Source: Pseudomonadota bacterium
GTDB taxonomy: Bacteria > Pseudomonadota > Gammaproteobacteria > Steroidobacterales > Steroidobacteraceae
DNA length: 64,000 bases
Assembly: GCA_016713725.1 (NCBI GenBank)
Contig: JADJOO010000006.1
Coordinates: 124,001 to 188,000 of the forward strand
Direction of reading: 5' to 3'
The position numbers and the translations under genes were made by a program. The notes under the pieces are model-generated. The model worked only from the letters and a program-made list of their open reading frames with translations. It was not told the DNA's origin and ran no database searches. Position 1 is the stretch's first letter, and each line of letters opens with the position of its first letter. Of this stretch, positions 9,054-18,301 are shown piece by piece.

Positions 9054-9260
9054 CGAGCATGAGGTCGGTGGCTTCCAAGTCCGCTCCCGGGGTGGCTACA
9101 GCCCGCCTTGCTGCGCGGACTGCGGTAAGACGGTCGTTGCCAGGGAAATCAATCGCGCCAGACAAATCTCTTTAATTTCAACAACCTATGGTCGTTGATC
9201 GCGGCCCGGCCGAACCGCGATTGATTTGCAGCGGCAGTCGCGTCTTACTCGCATGCCACG

Positions 9261-9884
9261 ATGCACGAATCGATGAACGACGATCGCGAACTGGTCGCCG
9301 CGATGCTCGCGGGCGACGAGCGCGCGTTCACGACCTTCTTCGAGACTTACTTTCCGCGCGTCTACCGCTTCGCCCTGCCGCGCATGAACCGCAATGCCGA
9401 CGCCACCAAGGACGTCGTGCAGGCGACGTTGATCAAGGCGATGCGCGCGGTCGGGGACTGGCGCGGCGAGGCGGCACTCTTTACCTGGCTGTGCCAGATC
9501 TGCCGCAGGCAGATTGCCGATCACGTGCGCAGCGAGCGTCGTCATGCCGCCAAGGTCGTCCTGATCGACGACAGCGAGGAAGTCCGGGCCGCGCTTGAAT
9601 CCATCGCGGCGCCGTCGACCGACGACCCGCTCCACGGCGCGGATCGCGCCGAGCTCGGGCGCCTGGTACACGCGGTGCTCGACCGGCTGCCCGGCCGATA
9701 TGGCGACGCACTGGAATGGAAATACGTCGAAGGCCGCTCGGTCGAGGAAATCAGCGAGCGGTTGGGAATCGGCCAGACGGCGGCGCAGTCGCTGCTGGCC
9801 AGGGCCCGGATCGCCTTCCGGGAAGGGGTGGAGGCCGTTTTCGGGGCGTCGGCACACGACGTCCTCGCGAGCCTCGAGGCATGA
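9261..9884 (+). CDS. ECF-family RNA polymerase sigma factor
   Basis: Protein of 207 aa with sigma-70 region 2 (YFPRVYRFALPRM and DVVQATLIKAMRAVGDWRGEA) and region 4 (LPGRYGDALEWKY, SVEEISERLGIGQTAAQSLLARAR). No region 3, as expected for extracytoplasmic-function sigma factors. The ATG at 9261 is used; an in-frame ATG at 9273 is possible. It is followed 10 bases later by a FecR-like gene and then a TonB receptor, the FecI-FecR-FecA arrangement in which substrate binding at the outer membrane releases the sigma factor. The 207-base gap upstream (9054-9260) is shared with the divergent hemolysin-family operon and should hold both promoters. Confidence 0.88.
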   Translation: MHESMNDDRELVAAMLAGDERAFTTFFETYFPRVYRFALPRMNRNADATKDVVQATLIKAMRAVGDWRGEAALFTWLCQICRRQIADHVRSERRHAAKVVLIDDSEEVRAALESIAAPSTDDPLHGADRAELGRLVHAVLDRLPGRYGDALEWKYVEGRSVEEISERLGIGQTAAQSLLARARIAFREGVEAVFGASAHDVLASLEA

Positions 9885-9894
9885 GAACAAAGCC

Positions 9895-10914
9895 ATGAAC
9901 GATCACAAACCACAAGACGACAGACCGGGCGAAGACGCCGACCTTGCCGCTCTGCTGCAGCGCGTCGGCTCACGCCTGAAGCCGCCCGCGGACGTCGCGG
10001 CGGAAGTCCGCGCGGCCCTCGCCGCGGAATGGCGCGCAACGGTTGCCGCGCGACAGCCGAAACGCAGGTTCACGCAGCCGTGGCTCGCCATTGCGGCTTC
10101 CGTCGCGGTTGTGGCCGTCGCCGTCGGGGTTGCCTTGCCGCGCTGGAAGGCGGCCGGAGGTCCTGTCGCGATGGTGGCTCGTGTCACGGGCGCCGCCGAA
10201 GTGCGTCATGCCCCTGACGGCACGTGGCAACCGCTTATCGCGACGGCGCCAGTGGCTGCGTCTGACGAGATCCGCACTTCAGGCTCCGGCCGGGTCGCAT
10301 TGCGACGACCCGATGGACTCGAAGTGCGTCTCGACACGGACACGCAGTTGGCCTTTGCCGGCGGTGAGCGCGCAGGCCTGACGACAGGCAACGTCTACGT
10401 TGACGCCGGCACGCCCGGCTCGGGCAGCGGCGCATTCGTCGTCGTCACGCCGTATGGAGACGTCCGGCACGTCGGCACCCAGTATGTCGCTTCGGTATTT
10501 GACGACGCGCTGCGGGTGGCCGTGCGCGAGGGCAGCATCGCGATCGACCGCGGGCAAGTGCCCGTCGTCGCCCGTGCCGGCGAATCACTCGCCGTGAGCC
10601 TGGACGGCAGCGTGGCGCGCTCGCAGGTCGACTCGCATGGCCAGGCGTGGCATTGGGCCGCGGCGATAGCGCCCGAATTCGCGATTGAAGGCCGCTCGCT
10701 CGACGAGTTCCTGGCCTGGGCCGGCCGGGAAACGGGCCGCAAGATCGTCTATACCTCGGCGGATGCCGCACGCGAAGCCGAGCAGACGCAGCTCAAGGGT
10801 TCCACGAGCGGGCTTTCGCCTGAAGCCGCCGTGGCTGCAGTGTTTGCGTCCGAACCCGCCCTGCTCCACGTTATCGCAGGCGGTCAGATCCGGGTGGATC
10901 ACGCAGGCCGCTGA
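9895..10914 (+). CDS. FecR-domain transmembrane sigma regulator
   Basis: Protein of 339 aa. A cytoplasmic N-terminal segment of about 55 residues precedes one transmembrane helix (WLAIAASVAVVAVAVGVAL), then a periplasmic FecR domain (PF04773) with GNVYVDAGTP and VVTPYGDVRHVGTQYVAS. The C-terminal part (FAIEGRSLDEFLAWAGRETG onwards) looks like a secretin/TonB short N-terminal (STN-like) domain. It probably holds the neighbouring sigma factor inactive until signalled by the receptor. The ATG at 9895 is 10 bases after the sigma stop. Reading further upstream would only translate the sigma gene out of frame. Confidence 0.85.
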   Translation: MNDHKPQDDRPGEDADLAALLQRVGSRLKPPADVAAEVRAALAAEWRATVAARQPKRRFTQPWLAIAASVAVVAVAVGVALPRWKAAGGPVAMVARVTGAAEVRHAPDGTWQPLIATAPVAASDEIRTSGSGRVALRRPDGLEVRLDTDTQLAFAGGERAGLTTGNVYVDAGTPGSGSGAFVVVTPYGDVRHVGTQYVASVFDDALRVAVREGSIAIDRGQVPVVARAGESLAVSLDGSVARSQVDSHGQAWHWAAAIAPEFAIEGRSLDEFLAWAGRETGRKIVYTSADAAREAEQTQLKGSTSGLSPEAAVAAVFASEPALLHVIAGGQIRVDHAGR

Positions 10915-10994
10915 TGCACAAGCCGCGGTAGGCGGCCAGGTGGCACTCCGCTACCATCGCCGCGTCCGGCCGCTGCGATGGTTCGGGCCGACCT

Positions 10995-13337
10995 ATGCCC
11001 ACCCGTCAGCCACGTGCCCTCCGCCGCGCTTCGAATACGCCTCGTCGAAGCGTTCGCGCTGCGCTGGCCGTGGCCGTATTGCTCGGGGCAGCGGCAGCGC
11101 ACGCTGCAGCCCCCTATCGCGGCCGCCTCGTTGACGCGGTACTCGGTGAACTCGCAGCCGCCGGCGAATTCCAGCTCATCTACACCTCGGCCGTCGTCCC
11201 GTCGTCGGCCAAGGTCGTCGTGGAACCCACCGCGGGACCGGCGCTGGAAGTCGTTGCGCAGGTGCTCGCACCGCTGGGTCTGAAGCTGCAGCGTGTCGAA
11301 GGTCGAATTTATTCGGTCGTACCGCAGGCAGGTCCGGCCGATTCGCACACGACAGCGGCGATGGCAGCAGCAGTCCCGCGCGACGAAGCAATCGCCGACA
11401 TCGTGGTCACGGCGAGTCGCTATACCCTGGACTCGGACGTACCCCAGGTCCACGCGTTCCTGTCGCAGCAGGACCTCGACGCGCTGCCACGGCTCGCAGA
11501 AGACGCGCTCAAGGTCGTGCACCGACTGCCGGGCGCCGCGAGCAACGGCCTCGCGGGTCTCGCCCACATGCGTGGGGGCGACACGAACGAGACACTGGTG
11601 ATACTCGACGGCTTGCCGCTCTACGAGCCATTTCACCTCAGGATGCTGCAGAGTCCATCCAGCCTGCTGGACGAGCGCATCGTCGACGGGCTCGACGTCT
11701 TCGCCGGCGGCTTCACCGCCGAGTACGGCGACCGCATGAGCGCGATCATCGATGCCCGCACGCTGCGTCCCGCCGCGGATGCGTACTACGAACTGGGGTT
11801 GAGCCTGATCCACGCGAATGCGCTCGCGTCACAGAAGTTCGCGGACGGCCGCGGCCAGTGGCTCACCTCGTTCCGTCGCAGCAACCTCGACGAGGTGGCG
11901 GACATCATGGAATCCGAGATTGGCGAATCGAGCTACCTCGACGGCTTTGCCCGCGTCGATTTCGCGTGGTCGCCCGACACGCGCGGCAGCCTGCAGACGC
12001 TGCTCGCCCGCGACCAGGCCGAAATCACCAACCCGGCCGACACCGAACATGCGACCGCTGAGTATTCGAACGCCTACGTCTGGGGCACGCTGGCGCATGA
12101 CTGGTCCGCACGATTGTCGACGACGGCGATCCTTTCGTTCACGGACGTCTCGGCGGAACGCCAGGCCGCAGTCGACGAGCCAGGCAAACGGACAGGGGCG
12201 GTCGACGACATTCGCGACTACGACGTACTCGGGCTCAAGGTCGACGGGCGCTTTGCAACCGACCGCTGGCTGCAGCGCGCGGGCATCGACGTGCGCAAAC
12301 TCGAGGCCACCTACGACTACACGGGTAGCGTCGACTTCGCGCCGGACTATCCGTACCCCGGCGCCGGAGCGCAGGACATCTCGCGCGCGCTTGCGCCAAA
12401 CCCGTCCGGCGAGCATTTCGCCGCGTACTACACGGTGCGCGGCCGGCTGACGGATGCACTGACCGCCGAAGTCGGCCTGCGCTGGGACGAGCAGACGTAC
12501 GGAGCCGATGCCGACGACCAGCTTGGCCCGCGAATCAATCTCGCCTGGCGCGTCGACGAGAGCACGCGCCTGCTCGCGAGCTGGGGCCGCTATCAGCAAT
12601 TCGAGGGCATCGAGGAACTGCAGGTCGAGGACGGCGTCGAGGACTTCTCGCCGGCGCAGAGCGCGGACCACTTGATCCTCGGACTCGAGCGCGACCTGAA
12701 CCCGGAATACTCACTGCGCGTCGAAGCCTACCGCAAGGACTACCGCGACCTGCGCACTCGTTTCGAAAGCCTGTACGACCCGCTTTCGCTGGCGCCCGAA
12801 CTGCGCTGGGACCGAGTCGCCATCGCGCCTTCGTCGGCCCTGGCGGAGGGCGGCGAACTGCTGCTCACCCGCAAGCCTGTCGATGCCTGGAGCGGGTGGT
12901 TCGGCTACGCCTGGTCGCGCGTCAACGACGCAGTCGACGGTGGCGAGGTCAGGCGCAGCTGGGACCAGACCCACACGGTCAACCTGGGCGTGCTGTGGGC
13001 ATCGGGACCGTGGCAGGCAACGCTCGCCGCGCAGTACCACACGGGTTGGCCCGTGACGCCGATCGGGCTCGACACGCAGGGCAATGTGGTGCTTGGGGAT
13101 CGCAATGCCGCGCGTTACGCCGACTACGGCTCCCTCGATGCCCGCGTAAGTTACGAGTGGACGCTGCCGCGCGGCACACTGACGCTGCACGGCGAATTGA
13201 CCAACGCGCTCGACCGGCGCAACCCCTGCTGCACCGATCTCGAATACTCGATCATCGACGGCACGCCAACGCTCGAACGCGAGCTGCGCCATTGGCTGCC
13301 GCTGGTGCCGTCGGTCGGCGTGCTCTGGAAGTACTAA
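10995..13337 (+). CDS. TonB-dependent receptor with N-terminal STN signalling domain
   Basis: Protein of 780 aa with a signal peptide (LAVAVLLGAAAAHAA), an STN domain at about residues 45-110 (LVDAVLGELAAAGEFQLIYT), a TonB-box-like IADIVVTASRY, a plug domain with MRGGDTNETLVILDGLPLY, and a beta-barrel ending in an aromatic residue (LWKY, terminal Tyr). The STN domain is the part that talks to FecR, so this is the sensing receptor of the preceding sigma/FecR pair, 80 bases downstream of it. The cargo is unknown; siderophores are common but carbohydrate receptors share the layout. RNCCT-like CCTDL near the C-terminus is unusual in a barrel. Confidence 0.88.
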   Translation: MPTRQPRALRRASNTPRRSVRAALAVAVLLGAAAAHAAAPYRGRLVDAVLGELAAAGEFQLIYTSAVVPSSAKVVVEPTAGPALEVVAQVLAPLGLKLQRVEGRIYSVVPQAGPADSHTTAAMAAAVPRDEAIADIVVTASRYTLDSDVPQVHAFLSQQDLDALPRLAEDALKVVHRLPGAASNGLAGLAHMRGGDTNETLVILDGLPLYEPFHLRMLQSPSSLLDERIVDGLDVFAGGFTAEYGDRMSAIIDARTLRPAADAYYELGLSLIHANALASQKFADGRGQWLTSFRRSNLDEVADIMESEIGESSYLDGFARVDFAWSPDTRGSLQTLLARDQAEITNPADTEHATAEYSNAYVWGTLAHDWSARLSTTAILSFTDVSAERQAAVDEPGKRTGAVDDIRDYDVLGLKVDGRFATDRWLQRAGIDVRKLEATYDYTGSVDFAPDYPYPGAGAQDISRALAPNPSGEHFAAYYTVRGRLTDALTAEVGLRWDEQTYGADADDQLGPRINLAWRVDESTRLLASWGRYQQFEGIEELQVEDGVEDFSPAQSADHLILGLERDLNPEYSLRVEAYRKDYRDLRTRFESLYDPLSLAPELRWDRVAIAPSSALAEGGELLLTRKPVDAWSGWFGYAWSRVNDAVDGGEVRRSWDQTHTVNLGVLWASGPWQATLAAQYHTGWPVTPIGLDTQGNVVLGDRNAARYADYGSLDARVSYEWTLPRGTLTLHGELTNALDRRNPCCTDLEYSIIDGTPTLERELRHWLPLVPSVGVLWKY

Positions 13338-13340
13338 CCG

Positions 13341-14207
13341 TCAATCGACGCCGTGCTGGCGGAACCAGGCAAGACACGCCGCCCAGCCGGCTGCAGCATC
13401 CTCCGCCCTGAAGCTGGGACGGTAGTCTGCGAAGAACGCGTGACCCGCTTCCGGAAACACGACGATCTCCGACGGCTTGCCCGCAGTCTTGAGCGCCGCC
13501 CGCATCGCGTCGACGTCGTCGAGCGGAATGCCCTGGTCCTTGCCGCCGTAAAGTCCGAGCACCGGCGCACCGATGTCGGCGACGACGTCGAACGGGTACT
13601 TCGGCTGCAGTTCGGTGGCCTGGCCCTTGAGGCGGCCGTACCAGGCGACGCCCGCCTTGAGATTCCTGTTGTGAGCCGCGTAGAGCCACGTGATGCGCCC
13701 GCCCCAGCAGAAGCCGGTGACGGCGAGCCTGCGCGGGTCGCCATTGCTCGACTTCCCGGCCCACGCGGCAGCCGCGTCAAGGTCGGACATGACCTGTGCA
13801 TCAGGCACCTTGCTCACGATTTCGGCGAAAATCTGCTTCCAGTCTTCGATCTTCGAGACGTCACCCTGGCGCGCATACAGTTCGGGGGCGACGGCGCAGT
13901 AGCCCTGTTTGGCGAAGCGGCGGCACACGTCCTTGATGTGTTCATGCACACCGAAGATTTCCTGGACGACGAGCACGATCGGGAAGTTGCTGCCCGCAGC
14001 CGGCATCGCGCGATACGCGGGGATCTCGCCATCCGCCACGGGGATCTTCACTTCACCCGCGGTCAGGCCTGCGGTGTCCGTGGTGATCGTCTGTGCGCCC
14101 ACGGGCTGCACCGCCAGCGCGAAACCGGTCGCGAGCGAGGTCACCAGCACCTGCCTGCGCGTCAGCGCGCGCTGCCGAGCAGCGAATCGAGTTCCGGACT
14201 GGTCCAC
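13341..14207 (-). CDS. Dienelactone hydrolase family protein, exported
   Basis: Protein of 288 aa. The N-terminus ALTRRQVLVTSLATGFALAV is a twin-arginine type export signal. The hydrolase domain shows a Cys nucleophile in TGFCWGG, Asp in YGGKDQGIP and His in GHAFF, the Cys-Asp-His triad of dienelactone hydrolases (PF01738). The start is GTG at 14207. A nearby ATG at 14219 is in a different frame and soon hits a stop, so a small indel at the extreme 5' end cannot be excluded. Only 3 bases separate its 3' end from the convergent TonB receptor. Natural substrate unknown. Confidence 0.82.
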   Translation of the reverse strand: MDQSGTRFAARQRALTRRQVLVTSLATGFALAVQPVGAQTITTDTAGLTAGEVKIPVADGEIPAYRAMPAAGSNFPIVLVVQEIFGVHEHIKDVCRRFAKQGYCAVAPELYARQGDVSKIEDWKQIFAEIVSKVPDAQVMSDLDAAAAWAGKSSNGDPRRLAVTGFCWGGRITWLYAAHNRNLKAGVAWYGRLKGQATELQPKYPFDVVADIGAPVLGLYGGKDQGIPLDDVDAMRAALKTAGKPSEIVVFPEAGHAFFADYRPSFRAEDAAAGWAACLAWFRQHGVD

Positions 14208-14245
14208 TTGTCGTGCATGGTCTTTCCTCCTGGTTGCTTGTCTGG

Positions 14246-14728
14246 TCAGCGGGGCTCGACTCCCGGCTGGTAGGGCTGTGACTCGGCCGCGACGGCATCC
14301 GCCACTTCGGGCAACACGACATAGCGCGTAAAGTCTTCGGGCATCCGCTTCGCGCGTCCGGTATGCAGGTCGATGCAGACGTAGTGGAGCAGCGCGCGCA
14401 GCAACGTTTCGCCGTCCGACTTGCGCCGGATCTGAAACCTGCGTTCGATGCGCAGCTTGCGGTCATTGCGGACCGGCCACGTCGCGACCTCGATCTGGTC
14501 GCCTTCCAGTGCGGCGCGGAGGTAATTGATCTGCGTACGCCACACGGCCATGCCGCGGTTGAGCGACCGGCACAGGTCCGGGCTGATGCCGCGTGAAATC
14601 GAATGCGCCCAGGCACAGTCGTCGAGCCACGCGACGTAGACGGCGTTGTTGACGTGGCCGTAACCGTCGATCTCGTTGTGAACGGCGATGCGCTGGTGGA
14701 TGAACGGCGACGGCAGATCCCACTTCAT
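14246..14728 (-). CDS. Acyl-CoA thioesterase, hot-dog fold (4HBT/YbgC type)
   Basis: Protein of 160 aa. HNEIDGYGHVNNAVYVAWLD is the 4-hydroxybenzoyl-CoA thioesterase active-site helix, with the catalytic Asp in the WLDDC part. It hydrolyses acyl-CoA thioesters to free acids. The start at 14728 overlaps the TGA of the upstream acyltransferase (ATGA), so the two are coupled. A reading that extends to 14944 lies inside the acyltransferase and is not used. Next to an acyltransferase it probably tunes the acyl-CoA pool for lipid synthesis. Confidence 0.83.
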   Translation of the reverse strand: MKWDLPSPFIHQRIAVHNEIDGYGHVNNAVYVAWLDDCAWAHSISRGISPDLCRSLNRGMAVWRTQINYLRAALEGDQIEVATWPVRNDRKLRIERRFQIRRKSDGETLLRALLHYVCIDLHTGRAKRMPEDFTRYVVLPEVADAVAAESQPYQPGVEPR

Positions 14729-15654
14729 TGCGAACCGTCTCCCGCGGCCGGACCAGGCACGCCCCCGGGCAGCATCGTGTCGAGCCTCGCGTCCTTCTCG
14801 GTCCAGAGCATGCCCAGCCATTCCTTGAAGCGCGCGCGCAACCTGGAGTCGTCCGCGTAGTCGCCCTGCGCAACCCACGGCTCGATCGGGCGCCGCAACA
14901 CGTGCATTCGCACGGGACCAAGCCGGCCACAACACAGGTCCCACAGCGTCGGGCTGGCTTCGCTGTACGCAACGGTGACGTCCAGCACCGAGTGCAGCAT
15001 GCCGACCATCGCCGACAGCACGAAGGCGACGCCGCCCGGGCGCGGTCGCAGCAGGTGGCGATACGGTGACTTGGTCGCCTTGTGCTTTGCAGTCGTGTAG
15101 CGCGTGCCCTCGACGAAGTTCATGACCGACGTCGGCAGCAGCGCGAACCGTTCGCAGGCCCGGCGCGTCGCATCGAGGTCCTCACCGCGGGCTTCCGGGT
15201 GCTTCTGCAGGTAGGTGGCCGAGTGGCGCTTCATGAACGGGAAGTCGAGCGCCCACCACGCCAGCCCGAGGAACGGCACCCAGATCAGCTCCTGCTTGAG
15301 GAAGAACTTCAGGAACGGAATCCGCCGGTTGAACGCCTGCTGCAGCACCAGGATGTCGACCCATGACTGGTGGTTCGACAGCACGAGGTACCAGCCGCGG
15401 GGATCGAGACCTGCGACGCCTTCGACCTCCAGCCGCAGCGCGCCCATCAGGCCGAAGATCGCGCCATTGCAGCTGATCCACGCCTGGGCGATCCAGATCA
15501 TCAGGGCACTGGTCCACCGGCGCCACGCGGCGAGCGGGATGATCAGCTTCGCGAGCGCGACGACCAGCAGGATCGGCACCCAGAACACCACGTTCACCAC
15601 CATCAGCGAAATGGTGATGACGCCCTTCAGTGTCGAGCCACGCGATGTCTGCAC
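14725..15654 (-). CDS. Lysophospholipid/1-acyl-glycerol-phosphate acyltransferase, YihG-like
   Basis: Protein of 309 aa with an N-terminal membrane helix, a PlsC-type acyltransferase domain with NHQSWVDIL (the HX4D motif, near residue 94) and FVEGTRYT (the acceptor-binding EGTR motif), and a layout like E. coli YihG. It transfers an acyl chain to a lysophospholipid at the inner membrane. It is the first gene of a two-gene unit with the thioesterase and is divergent from yceH, with 65 bases between the starts. Confidence 0.83.
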   Translation of the reverse strand: MQTSRGSTLKGVITISLMVVNVVFWVPILLVVALAKLIIPLAAWRRWTSALMIWIAQAWISCNGAIFGLMGALRLEVEGVAGLDPRGWYLVLSNHQSWVDILVLQQAFNRRIPFLKFFLKQELIWVPFLGLAWWALDFPFMKRHSATYLQKHPEARGEDLDATRRACERFALLPTSVMNFVEGTRYTTAKHKATKSPYRHLLRPRPGGVAFVLSAMVGMLHSVLDVTVAYSEASPTLWDLCCGRLGPVRMHVLRRPIEPWVAQGDYADDSRLRARFKEWLGMLWTEKDARLDTMLPGGVPGPAAGDGSQ

Positions 15655-15719
15655 GTTCTGCCGATCCTCACCACCCGGGGTGTACGATTATGCCCCGGTC
15701 AACGCCCCTGGAGCATGCC

Positions 15720-16398
15720 ATGCCGCTCGAGTTGTCGGCCCTCGAAGCGAGGGTCGTCGGTTGCCTGCTCGAAAAGCAGATCGCGACCCCCGACCAGTAC
15801 CCCCTGTCGCTGAACGCGCTCGTCAACGCCTGCAACCAGAAAAGCAACCGTGACCCGGTCATGAACCTGCAGGAACGCGAGGTTCAGCCCGTCGTGGACG
15901 CGCTCATCCGCAAGCAGGTCGTGCTGGAGAAATCCGGGTTCGGCAGCCGGGTGCCGAAGTATCACCAGCTGTTCTGCAACACCCAGTTCGGCAGCCTGAA
16001 GTTTTCGCCCGCCCAGACGGCCATCGTCTGCGAGCTGTTGCTGCGTGGTCCGCAGACGCCCGGCGAACTGCGCACGCACGCGGGGCGGCTGGCGACCGTC
16101 AATGGGCTCGACGAGGTGGAGAACGCCCTGGAGGACCTCGCGACGCGCCCTGAGGGGCCCGTTCGTGGTGAAGCTGCCGCGGGAAGCCGGCCGGCGCGAG
16201 TCGCGTTACGCGCAGCTGTTCATGGGCCCGATCGATGTCGCGGCATTGGAGGCTGCGCAGGCGGCGTCGGCGCCGATTGCCGCGGCTTCGAATCCGTCCC
16301 TGGCCGCGCGCGTGGAGTCGCTGGAGGCCGACGTCGCCGAACTGCGTGTCCTGCTCGCCCGGCTGCAGGACGGCAGCGGCAACGGCTCGGGCGCCTAG
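15720..16398 (+). CDS. yceH: YceH family protein (DUF480), frameshifted
   Basis: The first 145 residues (LSALEARVVGCLLEKQ, YPLSLNALVNACNQKSNRDP, LLLRGPQTPGELRTHAGRL) are a textbook YceH winged-helix repeat. The family-typical tail LPREAGRRESRYAQLF then appears in the next frame. The switch is at the G run 16154-16157: removing one G restores RPEGPFVVKLPREAG and gives an exact 225-codon gene ending at 16398, the normal family length. The C-terminal ESLEADVAELRVLL is the usual short coiled coil. Function of the family is unknown. Most likely a one-base insertion error in the sequence. Confidence 0.82.
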
Positions 16399-16444
16399 CC
16401 CGCGATTTCGCGCGCCGGCGTCGGTCCCGGCTATCATTCGCGGC

Positions 16445-16939
16445 ATGGACCAGTCGCAAGGCAAGGCTTTGCAACTCGACGTGGATCACGCCGCGTTCAT
16501 CCAAGGCGCCGTATCGGTGGTCGTCGGGTCGCGCAACACGCAACACGTGCCTGACGTGGTCCGCGGCTGCGGCTGTCGCGTCTCCCGCGATCGACGGCGC
16601 GTGACGGTCCTGGTCGAAGCGGCCCGCTCTGGTTCCGTACTCGAAAACATCGCGGCCAACGGCCTGGTCGCCGTGGTGTTCAGCCAGCCCAGCACGCACC
16701 GGACCATCCAGCTGAAAGGGTCAGACGCACGGCTCACCCGTGTGACCGGCGCTGACCGGGGCATCGCGCAACGGCATCTGCTGGCCTGGGTGCAGGACCT
16801 GCGGCTGATCGGTTACGCAACCGAGTTCGCCCGTGCGGTTCGCGGCGAAGCGCCGGACCTCGCGGCGGTCACGTTCACGCTCACGTCGGCATTCCAGCAG
16901 ACGCCGGGACCCGCCGCGGGCAAGCGGCTCGCGCAATGA
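16445..16939 (+). CDS. Pyridoxamine 5'-phosphate oxidase-related FMN-binding protein
   Basis: Protein of 164 aa with a split-barrel flavin-reductase/PNPOx fold suggested by VTVLVEAARSGSVLENIAANG, VAVVFSQPSTHRTIQLKG and a C-terminal VTFTLTSAFQQTPGP. This kind of protein binds FMN or F420 and reduces small molecules, or serves as a sensor. ATG at 16445 is the first good start after yceH. The stop overlaps the next gene's ATG by four bases (ATGA), so the two PNPOx genes are translated together. Confidence 0.72.
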   Translation: MDQSQGKALQLDVDHAAFIQGAVSVVVGSRNTQHVPDVVRGCGCRVSRDRRRVTVLVEAARSGSVLENIAANGLVAVVFSQPSTHRTIQLKGSDARLTRVTGADRGIAQRHLLAWVQDLRLIGYATEFARAVRGEAPDLAAVTFTLTSAFQQTPGPAAGKRLAQ

Positions 16940-18292
16940 CCCCGCCGATCACACTGCATTCCATCCGCGCCTGCCTCGAGGGCGCGGTGCCCGCAGTCGT
17001 CGCGACCTGCTCCGGTGACGGCACGCCGAACGTGTCGTACATCTCCGAAGTGCACTATGTCGACCCCGGACACGTGGCGCTGTCGTACCAGTTCTTCAGC
17101 AAGACGCGGCAGAACGTGCTCGAGAACCCGCGCGCGACCGTGCTCGTGATCCATCCGGACACCGGGGCCCAGTACAAACTCGCGGCCGCTTACCTGCGCA
17201 CCGAGGACTCCGGCCCGCTGTTCGAATGCATGAAAGCGAAACTCGCCGGCATCGCCTCGCACGCCGGCATGACGGGCGTGTTCCGCCTGCGCGGCGCGGA
17301 CGTTTACCGGGTCGACTCGGTGACCGAGGTCTACCGCACCGCGCTCGCCCCGGCCGCGACCAGCGCCAGTTCGCTGGCCCAGTTGCGTTGCTGCATCGAA
17401 CGGCTGTCCGCGGCCTCGGACCTGGCGAGCCTGCTCGACACGCTGCTGGATTCGTTGCGCGATGTCTTCGACATTCGGCATTCGATGGTCTTGATGCGTG
17501 AGCCTGCCGGCGAGGCGCTCCACACCGTGGCGAGCCGTGGTTACACCGCATCAGGCGTCGGCGCCGAGATCCGGCCAGGCGAGGGCGTCATCGGCACGGC
17601 AGCCCTCGCGCGCACGCCGATCCGCATCGCGCACGCGACGTCGGAGTTTGGCTACGGCCGCGCCATGCGCGAGGACGCCGCGCGCTTCGGCATCACCGCC
17701 GGCATCGAAGACGCCATTCCGTTTCCGGGCCTGCCCGAGTCCCAGAGTCAGGTGGCCGTGCCGATCCTGGCCGGCGAGCGCCTGCTCGGCGTGCTGTTCG
17801 CGGAGAGCACGGAGACCGGACGCTTCGGCTACGACGAGGAAGATGCGCTGGTCGTGCTCGCGAGCTACGTCGGCACCGTCGCGGCCATGCTCGAGGAAGA
17901 CGAGGCGACCGATGCCGAAAAACCAGGCCGTTCGGGCCCCCGCACCGGCGCCACGTGGAGCGCCGATCCGGGTGCGCCGTTACGCCGAGAACGACAGCAT
18001 CTTCGTCGGCGACGAATACATGATCAAGGGTGTGGCCGGCGCGATCCTGTGGAAGCTGCTGTCTGACTTCGTCAATGAAGGGCGCACCGAGTATTCCAAC
18101 CGCGAGCTCCGGCTCGACCCGGCCATCCGCCTGCCGGACCTCAGCGAAAACCTCGAGGCCCGGCTGATCCTGCTGCAGCGAAGGCTCGAGGAGAGATGCC
18201 CGAGCCTGCGCATCGAAAAGACCGGTCGCGGGCAATTCCGCCTGCACGTGAATCGCCCGCTGACGCTGGCCGAGATCGGCCGGCCCCCGTGA
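16936..18292 (+). CDS. PNPOx-like + GAF domain sensor protein with a C-terminal helical domain, frameshifted
   Basis: Residues 1-130 are a PNPOx-like flavin-binding barrel (LEGAVPAVVATCSGDGTPN, VALSYQFFSKTRQNVLENPRA). Residues 150-320 are a GAF domain (LSAASDLASLLDTLLDSL, GEGVIGTAALARTPIRI, VAVPILAGERLLGVLFAES). A third region in the next frame (YAENDSIFVGDEYMIKGVAG, then TEYSNRELRLDPAIRLPDL) carries on to 18292. Removing one A from the A5 run at 17918-17922 joins the parts into one 451-residue protein. Without that repair the first frame ends at 18066 and the tail could start at ATG 17912. It is probably a ligand- or redox-sensing regulator. I do not recognise the third domain. Confidence 0.65.
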
Positions 18293-18301
18293 ACTGTCGG
18301 C

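Noticed and set aside
9054..9260. A short open frame in the gap before the sigma factor
   Set aside because: No domain or good start context; the gap is better read as two divergent promoters.
15630..15719. Upstream extension of yceH
   Set aside because: The added residues have no family match; ATG at 15720 gives the normal YceH start.
17898..17930. Programmed ribosomal frameshift in the PNPOx-GAF gene
   Set aside because: Direction is +1 at a simple A run with no extra stem, and many other genes here carry similar one-base lesions.
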